DNA of 33,064 nucleotides from Flavobacteriaceae bacterium (GTDB lineage: Bacteria; Bacteroidota; Bacteroidia; Flavobacteriales; Flavobacteriaceae). Below the pieces are notes generated by a model. It made no database searches and was not told the origin of the DNA. It saw nothing but the letters and a program-made list of their open reading frames with translations. Where the stretch lies: NCBI GenBank assembly GCA_947461425.1, contig CANHKZ010000011.1:1-33064 (forward strand). Reading direction: 5' to 3'. The first letter of the stretch is position 1, and the number at the start of each line of letters is the position of its first letter. A program made the translations under genes and the position numbers. Of this stretch, positions 26,899-33,064 are shown piece by piece.

Positions 26899-27930
26899 AT
26901 GAAAAAAAGACTAGGATTTTTAGACCGATTTTTAACCCTTTGGATTTTTATTGCTATGTTAGTTGGTGTTTCTATTGGGTATTTTATTCCCAATACATCT
27001 GATTTTATCAATTCCTTTACCTCTGGAACAACTAATATTCCGTTAGCCATTGGCTTGATATTAATGATGTATCCCCCATTAACTAAAATTGATTTTTCAA
27101 AAATGCCTCAAATGTTTGAAAAGCCGAAGTTGCTTACCGCTTCTTTTTTTATCACTTGGATTGTTGGACCCTTTTTAATGTTTTCTCTAGCAGTTTTATT
27201 TTTACGGGACTTTCCAGAATACATGACGGGTTTAATCATTATTGGTATTGCACCATGCATTGCAATGGTTATTGTTTGGAATGAACTCGCTGAAGGCAAC
27301 CGGGTACTCACCGCTGGATTAATAGGCATAAACAGTTTGATACAGGTTTTCTTTTTTAGTTTGTATGCTTATTTTTATCTTGAAGTGATGTTACCATTGT
27401 TTGGCATCAAAGGCTTAGCATTGAATATTACCATTTCTGAAATTGCTCAAACGGTTGGCATCTATTTGGGTATTCCTTTTGCCTTAGCTGTGGTGAGCCG
27501 TTATACTATTAAAAAAATCCTTGGAGATAAATGGTTTAATCAAAAATTTATTCCTTTTGTTTCGCCAATAACTTTAATAGCTTTATTATTTACCATTGTA
27601 GTCATGTTCAGTTTGAAAGGTGAAATGATTGTCGATTTACCCTTAGATGTACTTCGTATTGCTTTACCCTTGGTTATTTTCTTTGCTATTATGTTTACTT
27701 TGATGTTTATTGTGAGTAAAAAAATTGGCGCTAATTACAAAGATGCGGTAGCCCTTTCATTTACCGCTTCCGGAAATAATTTTGAACTAGCCATTGCGGT
27801 TTCTATAGGTGTTTTTGGAATCAATAGCGGGCAAGCCTTTGCAGCTGTGATTGGACCTTTGGTAGAGGTTCCTGCTTTGATAGCGTTAGTAAATGTGGCG
27901 TTTTGGTGGAAGAGGAAGTATTTTAGGTAA
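26899..27930 (+). CDS. arsB: ACR3-family arsenite efflux transporter
   Basis: 343 residues, about ten transmembrane helices, the ACR3 size. The family's essential cysteine is Cys120 in GIAPCIAMVIVWNELAEGN, and the second signature is FTASGNNFELAIAVSIGVFG near residue 290. It pumps arsenite out using the proton gradient. The name arsB is often used for this gene in Bacteroidota, although ACR3 and true ArsB are unrelated folds. It starts 57 bases after the reductase gene, in the same operon. Confidence 0.93.
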   Translation: MKKRLGFLDRFLTLWIFIAMLVGVSIGYFIPNTSDFINSFTSGTTNIPLAIGLILMMYPPLTKIDFSKMPQMFEKPKLLTASFFITWIVGPFLMFSLAVLFLRDFPEYMTGLIIIGIAPCIAMVIVWNELAEGNRVLTAGLIGINSLIQVFFFSLYAYFYLEVMLPLFGIKGLALNITISEIAQTVGIYLGIPFALAVVSRYTIKKILGDKWFNQKFIPFVSPITLIALLFTIVVMFSLKGEMIVDLPLDVLRIALPLVIFFAIMFTLMFIVSKKIGANYKDAVALSFTASGNNFELAIAVSIGVFGINSGQAFAAVIGPLVEVPALIALVNVAFWWKRKYFR

Positions 27931-27987
27931 TCAATTATTTAAACAAACATTAACTTTATTTTTTAAAATCAATATTGAAATTTTTTT

Positions 27988-27995
27988 TATATTTG
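27988..27995 (+). promoter_or_regulatory. Candidate -7 box before the Cys-rich small protein gene
   Basis: TATATTTG matches TAnnTTTG, 46 bases before the ATG at 28042, in the 111-base gap after the ACR3 gene. The nearest TTG is only 10 bases upstream, too close for a standard -33 element. Confidence 0.35.
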
Positions 27996-28041
27996 TATGA
28001 AATTGAAAACAATAAAAATCAAATAGTTAAAAAATAAGATT

Positions 28042-28251
28042 ATGAAAAAAGTAGTTGTCATTTTAGCCCTGGCTTTGTTTACTGCAAGTATGTCTGCTCA
28101 AGAAACTAAGCAACCGAAAAAAGAAATGTCTTGTTGTTCAAAACATGCAAAAATGTCTGCTGACGAAGTGGCGAAATGCAAAGCAAAATGCAAGGCAGAA
28201 GGAAAAAAATGTGATGCTAAAATGGAAAAAGCGTCAGGAAAAAAATGCTAA
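28042..28251 (+). CDS. Small secreted Lys/Cys-rich protein
   Basis: 69 residues. A signal peptide (MKKVVVILALALFTASMSAQ) leaves about 49 residues with six cysteines (Cys31, 32, 46, 50, 57, 69) and a very high lysine content. The pattern is CC, then AKCKAKCKAEGKKCDAK. Similar small exported proteins of this composition exist in Bacteroidota without a known role. Cysteine pairs could bind metal(loid)s in the periplasm, or form disulfides. It sits 111 bases after the ACR3 gene and before a terminator, so it may belong to the arsenic cluster or stand alone. A real gene: signal peptide, own promoter box, terminator. Confidence 0.75.
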   Translation: MKKVVVILALALFTASMSAQETKQPKKEMSCCSKHAKMSADEVAKCKAKCKAEGKKCDAKMEKASGKKC

Positions 28252-28282
28252 GCTTAGGTTTACATTTTTTTATTTAATTTAG

Positions 28283-28308
28283 AAAGCCTCTTTGAAGAGG
28301 CTTTTTTA
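28283..28308. terminator. Bidirectional terminator after the Cys-rich protein gene
   Basis: AAAGCCTC (28283-28290) pairs perfectly with GAGGCTTT (28297-28304) around a 6-base loop, with T-runs on both strands. Genes converge here. Confidence 0.85.
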
Positions 28309-28758
28309 TTTAACACGTACACTCCATTCAAAATCCATTTCTGATACTTGAACGCCTTGTTCATTCATTCCAATAGATTTCATCCAAAAAGTTTGGCCCT
28401 CGCCAGTAGCTATTGTTTTTTGAATTGCTTCTTCAATTAAATATCCGTCCAAACAACTAAACGTAATACGCCCAGTTGCCTTTTTGGTAAAATTACCTTT
28501 ATTATTAGCCACCAGCATCGATATTTTTCGGCCACTTTTTTGAATATGAAACATTACTAATGCCCCAGTACTCAGCTCAGCTCCCATAGCTTGAACAGCA
28601 AAATACATGGACTGAAATGGATTTTGATTGATCCAACGGTGTTTTACCGAAACAACACATTCAGTAGCATTGATAGTTTGAACACGTACACCACAAATAA
28701 ACGCAGAGGGTAATTTAAATAGTAAAAATTGATTCAGTTTTGAAGCTGTGATATTCAT
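28306..28758 (-). CDS. DUF4442 hotdog-fold protein
   Basis: 150 residues, cytoplasmic. The hotdog pattern of acyl-CoA thioesterase-like DUF4442 proteins is visible: VSVKHRWINQNPFQSMYFAVQAMGAELSTGALVMF (about 35-69). The central helix and the NPF/SMYFAVQAMGAELSTG segment match the YiiD C-terminal/DUF4442 group. Thioesterase activity is inferred from the fold only. It is transcribed alone, converging on the terminator at 28283-28308. Confidence 0.82.
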   Translation of the reverse strand: MNITASKLNQFLLFKLPSAFICGVRVQTINATECVVSVKHRWINQNPFQSMYFAVQAMGAELSTGALVMFHIQKSGRKISMLVANNKGNFTKKATGRITFSCLDGYLIEEAIQKTIATGEGQTFWMKSIGMNEQGVQVSEMDFEWSVRVK

Positions 28759-28929
28759 GGATAGTAAATTTTTAGTAAAAATAACAAATTGAATTTAAAA
28801 AAAACGATACTTAATAAAATATACTATTTGACTGATTTTTAATTATTTACCATACATTCAGCAATTTTAATATGTTAATATTGTGTTAATATTTACTACT
28901 ATGTAAAACAAGATACCTTCTTTTAGATA

Positions 28930-28937
28930 TATATTTG
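28930..28937 (+). promoter_or_regulatory. Candidate -7 box before the DUF4870 gene
   Basis: TATATTTG, 29 bases before the ATG at 28967. No clear -33 element at the normal distance. Confidence 0.4.
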
Positions 28938-28966
28938 CATAAGAAATTACTATATACAAATTTACT

Positions 28967-29422
28967 ATGATAACAAATACAGAAAAAAACTGGGCGGCAT
29001 TAACACACGTAAGTGCTTTTGGCCAATATCTTTTCCCGTTAGGAAATTTTGTAATTCCTATAATCATATGGAGTTCCAAAAAAAATGAATCGGAGTTTAT
29101 TGACACCAACGGCAAGCAATGCATTAATTTTCAATTGAGTGTTTTTTTATATTCTTTAATTTTGGGTGCTGTTTTTATACCAACCTTTATTATTACTTTT
29201 TTGAGCCATGTCACCTTTGATGAGTTGATTCACGATAGAAATTTTATTATACGGAATTTTAATTTTGATGATAATATTGGTCTAATTACAACTGGAGCAA
29301 TTGCCATTTTCATTTTGGCAAGTTTAAAAATAGCTGAATTTTTCTTAATTATTCAAGCAGCAGTTAAAACTGCAAATGGAGAAAATTATAGTTATCCTTT
29401 CACCATAAAATTCATGAAATAA
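28967..29422 (+). CDS. DUF4870 membrane protein
   Basis: 151 residues with about three to four transmembrane segments. The start follows the DUF4870 pattern: NWAALTHVSAFGQYLFPLGNFVIPIIIWSSKKNESEFIDTNGKQCINFQLS. Between the second and third helices is a soluble loop with HDRNFIIRNFNFDDNIG. The family (formerly linked to Tic20-like proteins) has no known function. It lies upstream of the padR/pspC/GIN genes, with a repeat element in the gap, so it is probably a separate unit, although relatives of DUF4870 and PspC proteins often occur together. Confidence 0.82.
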   Translation: MITNTEKNWAALTHVSAFGQYLFPLGNFVIPIIIWSSKKNESEFIDTNGKQCINFQLSVFLYSLILGAVFIPTFIITFLSHVTFDELIHDRNFIIRNFNFDDNIGLITTGAIAIFILASLKIAEFFLIIQAAVKTANGENYSYPFTIKFMK

Positions 29423-29432
29423 CGGACTCCCC

Positions 29433-29512
29433 TAGCCCCGATTGCAATAAAAATCCTTTTTATGTAGCGTAGCGCAATAAAAAGATTGTAATGGAAAGCG
29501 GGAAATAGCTCT
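29433..29512 (+). repeat. Hairpin repeat element, copy 2
   Basis: Begins TAGCCCcGATtG and ends GGAaAGCgGGAA then AGCTC, the same termini as the element at 24600-24675. The central hairpin is formed by CTTTTTAT (29456-29463) and ATAAAAAG (29477-29484), with a 13-base loop containing TAGCGTAGCG. The stem sequence differs completely from copy 1, but still pairs. It lies between the DUF4870 and padR genes, close to the start of padR. Confidence 0.65.
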
Positions 29513-29530
29513 TAACAAAAAATAAAAAAA

Positions 29531-29863
29531 ATGAATATAGAAAACACAAAAGCCCAAATGCGAAAAGGCGTACTCGAGTTTTGCATACTCTCGGTTTTAA
29601 AAGAGAAGTATGCGTATACATCCGAGATACTAGATACCCTAAAAAACGCAAAATTATTGGTAGTAGAGGGAACGATTTATCCGTTATTAACTCGTTTGAA
29701 AAACGATGGTTTGTTAGACTATCGATGGGAAGAATCGACTTCTGGACCGCCAAGAAAATATTATGGTTTGACCGAGGGCGGACAAACATTTTTAAATGAA
29801 TTGAATGGCACCTGGATGGAATTATCGAATGCCGTAAACTTAATCACCAATCAAAACAAATAG
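29531..29863 (+). CDS. PadR-family transcriptional regulator
   Basis: 110 residues, a short PadR (subfamily 2-like) winged helix. The recognition and wing regions are in EGTIYPLLTRLKNDGLLDYRWEESTSGPPRKYYGLTEGG, the PadR signature (about 46-84), with a C-terminal dimerisation helix. Its gene stop is followed after two bases by the start of the PspC gene, and the next gene is only four bases further, so it is translationally linked to them. PadR regulators usually repress their own operon, released by a small molecule or stress; no operator was identified. Confidence 0.92.
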   Translation: MNIENTKAQMRKGVLEFCILSVLKEKYAYTSEILDTLKNAKLLVVEGTIYPLLTRLKNDGLLDYRWEESTSGPPRKYYGLTEGGQTFLNELNGTWMELSNAVNLITNQNK

Positions 29864-29865
29864 TC

Positions 29866-31593
29866 ATGAATAAAACTATAACCATAAATTTAGGCGGAAT
29901 TGTATTCCATATAGACGAAGATGCGTACCAAAAATTATCGCGCTATTTTGACGCCATCAAACGCTCTTTGAATAATTCATCTGGTCAAGACGAAATTATT
30001 AAAGACATTGAAATGCGCATTTCAGAACTACTTAGCGAAAAATTAGGTTCAGACAAGCATGTGATTGGTTTGAGAGAAATCGACGAAGTCATTGCCGTTA
30101 TGGGACAACCTGAAGACTACATCATTGAAGACGAAAATAAAAATGAAGCGGGTTATCATGCATACAAAAAGTCCAAAAAATTATACCGCGATAAAGACAA
30201 AGGAATGATAGGTGGCGTTGCCGCTGGATTAAGTCATTATCTAGGCATTGATGTGGTTTGGATTCGGGTACTTTTACTGTTGTTTTTTGCTGGTTTTGGA
30301 ACAGGAATTTTAGCTTACATCATTTTGTGGATTGCTACCCCTGAAGCGGTAACTACTTCTGAAAAACTAGAAATGACTGGCGAACCAGTAACTATTTCAA
30401 ATATTGAAAAGAAAGTTCGTGAAGAATTTGATTCGGTTTCAGAAAAAATAAAAAATGTAGATTACGATAAATATGGGAACCAAATTAAGTCGGGTGCAGA
30501 AAAATTGGGCAATTCGTTAGGAGACATTATCATGAATATTTTTAAAGTATTTGCTAAATTCTTAGGGGTCATTCTCATTATTTCAGGATTTACTGTTTTG
30601 TTCTTTTTGTTTGTTGGAATTTTTACTTTAGGTACCGGTTATTTTATTGAATTCCCTTGGCAAGAATTTGTCAACGCAGGTAATTTTACAGAATATCCTA
30701 TTTGGGCGTTTGGATTATTAATGTTTTTTGCAGTAGGAATTCCATTCTTTTTCTTGACATTATTAGGATTTAGATTGTTGTCTCCAAACATGAAATCGAT
30801 TGGAAGTATTGCTAAATATACGCTGCTAGCATTATGGATTATTGCCATTGCTATTCTGATTTCGATAGGAATTCAACAAGCCTCTGAAGTAGCTTACGAA
30901 GGTAAGACGGTTCAAAAAGAAACATTGAACATTCTTCCTACTGACACCTTGCAAATCAAGTTCCGATACAATGAAAATTTCACTAACGATATTGATGACA
31001 ATAATAATTTCCGATTTGTTCAAGACAATTCAAAAAATGACTTACTATATTCCAACAATATCCATTTAGAAATTGTTAAAACAGAGGAAAAAGTTCCTTA
31101 CATTCAAATAGAAAGAGAAGCAAGAGGAAGGTCGTTTCAAGAGGCTAAAAAACGAGCTGAAAAAATTCAATTTGGATACAAATTAGAAGGAAACCAATTG
31201 ATTTTAGACAATTATTTATTGACTAACTTAGCGGATAAATTCCGTGATCAAGAAGTGGCTATTTATTTGTATTTGCCTGAAGGAACTCTATTTAAAATGG
31301 ATGAATCAACGCAGCATTATGACGAATCCGACAATGATTTTTTTGATATGCATTTCAGTTCTGATGATTACATTTATAAAGTAAAAAGTACACAAGTTAA
31401 ATGCTTGAATTGTCCAGATAATGAAAACGAAGATGGTATTACAACTGTTACAACAGGATCTATAGAAGAAATTGAGGGAAACGATACAATTGTAACCACA
31501 ACTGTTAAGGTAAATGGTGAAGTAGTAACCATAAATCAATCGGCAAAAAAAGGATTGACCATAAATAAAGAAGGTGTAATTGTAAAAAAATAA
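29866..31593 (+). CDS. PspC-domain membrane protein
   Basis: 575 residues. A soluble N-terminal region (about 1-90), including IKDIEMRISELLSEKL and EIDEVIAVMGQPEDY, resembles the cytoplasmic regions found in DUF1700/HAAS-like proteins. The PspC domain runs from about 103 to 162 (KLYRDKDKGMIGGVAAGLSHYLGIDVVWIRV, then a membrane helix). Further membrane helices lie near 225-255, 278-302 and 318-340. The C-terminal half (about 345-575) is exported or cytoplasmic beta-rich with a CLNC pair. PspC proteins sense envelope damage in other bacteria; the role here is inferred. Next to a GIN-domain gene and padR. Confidence 0.87.
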   Translation: MNKTITINLGGIVFHIDEDAYQKLSRYFDAIKRSLNNSSGQDEIIKDIEMRISELLSEKLGSDKHVIGLREIDEVIAVMGQPEDYIIEDENKNEAGYHAYKKSKKLYRDKDKGMIGGVAAGLSHYLGIDVVWIRVLLLLFFAGFGTGILAYIILWIATPEAVTTSEKLEMTGEPVTISNIEKKVREEFDSVSEKIKNVDYDKYGNQIKSGAEKLGNSLGDIIMNIFKVFAKFLGVILIISGFTVLFFLFVGIFTLGTGYFIEFPWQEFVNAGNFTEYPIWAFGLLMFFAVGIPFFFLTLLGFRLLSPNMKSIGSIAKYTLLALWIIAIAILISIGIQQASEVAYEGKTVQKETLNILPTDTLQIKFRYNENFTNDIDDNNNFRFVQDNSKNDLLYSNNIHLEIVKTEEKVPYIQIEREARGRSFQEAKKRAEKIQFGYKLEGNQLILDNYLLTNLADKFRDQEVAIYLYLPEGTLFKMDESTQHYDESDNDFFDMHFSSDDYIYKVKSTQVKCLNCPDNENEDGITTVTTGSIEEIEGNDTIVTTTVKVNGEVVTINQSAKKGLTINKEGVIVKK

Positions 31594-31597
31594 AGTT

Positions 31598-32335
31598 ATG
31601 ATAAAAATTATTACTTGGATTACCAAAATCATCATTGTTGTAATCACTGCATTATTATTTAGTTCGTGTCATTTTGATTACAATTCCTTGAAAGGAAGTG
31701 GAACAATAACGACTGAAAAAAGAAGTATTTCAGAAAAATTTACGGGTATAGATGCAAGCAGTGCTATAGAAGTAACAATTGAGCAAGCAGACAAATTCGA
31801 AGTGATTGTGGAAGCAGATGATAATTTGCAAAATACCATTAAAACAGAAGTCCAAAACGGAAAGTTAGTCATTTCAAATGAGTCCTATATCAACATTCGA
31901 AACGGGACTCGCAAAGTGATTGTAACAATGCCTCTTATCGAAAACTTAGAGGCATCAAGTGCCGCAAGAATTACAAATAAAAATACCTTAAAGGGGAATC
32001 AAGTGTATATCAAATCTTCGAGTGCAGCAACAATTAATTTAGACGGCATAGAGATGGATGCAATTAATTCCAATTCGAGTAGTGGAAGTACTATCAAATT
32101 AAAAGGATTATCCATGAAATTTGAGGCAACGGCATCCAGTGGAAGTTCAATTAATTGTTTCCGATTGTTAGCTAATGCTGTAATTGCAGATGCTTCAAGC
32201 GGATCCAACATACAAGTCCACCCCATAGTTAGTTTGAGAGCTGAAGCTTCAAGCGGTTCGTCTATCAATTATGATATTGTTCCGAAAACTATTGATCAAA
32301 AATCAAGTTCGGGAGGAAGTATAAATCAAGAGTAA
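31598..32335 (+). CDS. Head-GIN (DUF2807) lipoprotein with Ser-Gly ladder
   Basis: 245 residues. Lipobox FSSC (Cys24). DUF2807 fold: FTGIDASSAIEVTIEQADKFEVIVEADDNL (about 48-77) leads into a right-handed beta-helix. Its rungs end in SSA or SSG turns at about 54, 120, 140, 160, 180, 200, 218 and 236, so the spacing is close to 20 residues for most of the protein. The family is described as a putative auto-transporter adhesin head domain, without proven function. It begins four bases after the PspC gene and is followed by a terminator. Confidence 0.88.
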   Translation: MIKIITWITKIIIVVITALLFSSCHFDYNSLKGSGTITTEKRSISEKFTGIDASSAIEVTIEQADKFEVIVEADDNLQNTIKTEVQNGKLVISNESYINIRNGTRKVIVTMPLIENLEASSAARITNKNTLKGNQVYIKSSSAATINLDGIEMDAINSNSSSGSTIKLKGLSMKFEATASSGSSINCFRLLANAVIADASSGSNIQVHPIVSLRAEASSGSSINYDIVPKTIDQKSSSGGSINQE

Positions 32336-32355
32336 TTATTTATGGATATAACAAG

Positions 32356-32388
32356 AAAAATCATTCAATTATCATGAATGATTTTTTT
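32356..32388 (+). terminator. Terminator after the first GIN gene
   Basis: AATCATTCA (32359-32367) pairs with TGAATGATT (32375-32383) around a 7-base loop, followed by a T-run to 32388. It separates the padR-pspC-GIN genes from the next GIN gene. A TATATTTG box (32388-32395) directly follows, 16 bases before that gene's ATG, and could be its -7 element. Confidence 0.75.
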
Positions 32389-32411
32389 ATATTTGTAAAA
32401 AATGGTTTGCT

Positions 32412-33064
32412 ATGAAACTAAAAATTTTTCTTTCTGTAATTGCCTTAATTTTTTCATCTTCTATACTAATTGCTCAAAAAGCTGAGAAAATAAAAGGATC
32501 TAAAATAGTAACCTCATCTATAAAAGAGGTCAAGCCATTTAATACTATTGAAGTAGAAGACAATATCGAAATCTATTTAGAAAAAGGAGAAAAAAGCGAA
32601 ATCAAAATTGAAGCAGACGACAATTTGCACGATGTTATCAATTTAGAAGTTCAAGACCAAATACTAATTGTTTCTACTAAAAAAGAAGTACAAAGTTTCA
32701 AAAAATTTTCGATAAAAGTAACTTACACTGATGATTTAAATTTGGTTATTACCAAAGATGAAAGTATTGTTAATGCAATTCAACAAGTTGTTTTGGAAAA
32801 TATCACTTTTAAAGCGTTACACAAATCAAAACTGTTTTTGAATATTAATGCCAATAACTTTAGTCTTCTAGCAGACGATAAATCTAAAGTTGAACTCAAT
32901 CTAAAAGGAGAAAACTGCTTTGTTGAACTAAGTAAAAACACATCACTGAAAGCCTTAGTGAATAGTGTAGATTTTAAATGTGATTTGTACCAAAAAGCTG
33001 CTGCCATTATTGAAGGAGATGCAGATAAAAGTATTTTACGAATTGATAATTCTGCTGAATTGAA
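32412..33064 (+). CDS. Second head-GIN (DUF2807) secreted protein, N-terminal part (cut by window edge)
   Basis: The frame begins with the ATG at 32412 and is open to the end of the window (217 residues seen). It starts with a signal peptide, MKLKIFLSVIALIFSSSILI, ending near AQ at 21-22, without a lipobox. The next region, FNTIEVEDNIEIYLEKGEKSEIKIEADDNL, aligns with the first GIN protein (shared EADDNL), followed by beta-helix-like strands, but the Ser-Gly ladder is missing and the turns carry Asp, Lys and Asn instead. A divergent paralogue of the preceding gene. The 3' part lies outside the window. Confidence 0.85.
   Translation, partial: MKLKIFLSVIALIFSSSILIAQKAEKIKGSKIVTSSIKEVKPFNTIEVEDNIEIYLEKGEKSEIKIEADDNLHDVINLEVQDQILIVSTKKEVQSFKKFSIKVTYTDDLNLVITKDESIVNAIQQVVLENITFKALHKSKLFLNINANNFSLLADDKSKVELNLKGENCFVELSKNTSLKALVNSVDFKCDLYQKAAAIIEGDADKSILRIDNSAEL

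Noticed and set aside
31598-32335. Nucleotide repeat array or CRISPR-like structure in the GIN gene
   Set aside because: The apparent repeats are degenerate codons for SSG turns about 60 bases apart within a coding frame; there are no identical direct repeats or spacers.

Overview
The window reads as chromosomal DNA from a flavobacterium-like member of the Bacteroidota. The reasons are low GC content, gldI (a gliding-motility gene of this phylum), recurrent TAnnTTTG-type -7 promoter boxes, type III and type II glutamine synthetases side by side, and small families typical of the group (DUF3820, DUF6428, DUF6265, DUF2807 head-GIN). No rRNA, tRNA, CRISPR array, prophage or complete insertion sequence was seen. 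Both ends cut through genes: mnmA on the left, and a GIN-domain gene on the right.

Layout. 1-8580, all minus strand, is mostly housekeeping: mnmA (partial), a MORN-type secreted protein, yidC, pyrG, a DUF3820 protein, a periplasmic-binding-fold protein, guaA and a secreted protein of unknown function. 8829-14138, plus strand: a CLC transporter with fluoride-type (CLC-F) signatures, a DHH phosphoesterase, then three consecutive peptidyl-prolyl isomerase genes (gldI and two tandem cyclophilin-FKBP fusions). 14194-18572, minus strand: two unknown small proteins behind purM, then glnN (GS type III). GS type II starts divergently at 18831, and the shared intergenic region carries a spaced pair of C-tract direct repeats. 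19947-25207 holds a DUF1543 protein, two alpha/beta hydrolases, pyrF, prfA and a DUF6265 lipoprotein.

25394-28251 is the main accessory block, an arsenic-resistance cluster: arsR with a palindromic operator, a DUF6428 protein with a cysteine-rich tail, a thioredoxin-coupled-type arsenate reductase, an ACR3 efflux pump, and a tiny secreted Lys/Cys-rich protein behind its own candidate promoter. 28306-33064 holds a hotdog-fold protein, a DUF4870 membrane protein and a tight padR-pspC-GIN cluster followed by a second GIN gene, plausibly an envelope-stress module.

Two short GC-rich hairpin elements (24600-24675 minus, 29433-29512 plus) share ends but differ in their stems and look like copies of a dispersed repeat family. 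No clearly new multi-gene system is evident. The best leads are this repeat family, the cysteine-rich proteins of the arsenic cluster, the C-tract repeats between the two glutamine synthetases, and the PadR/PspC/GIN module.
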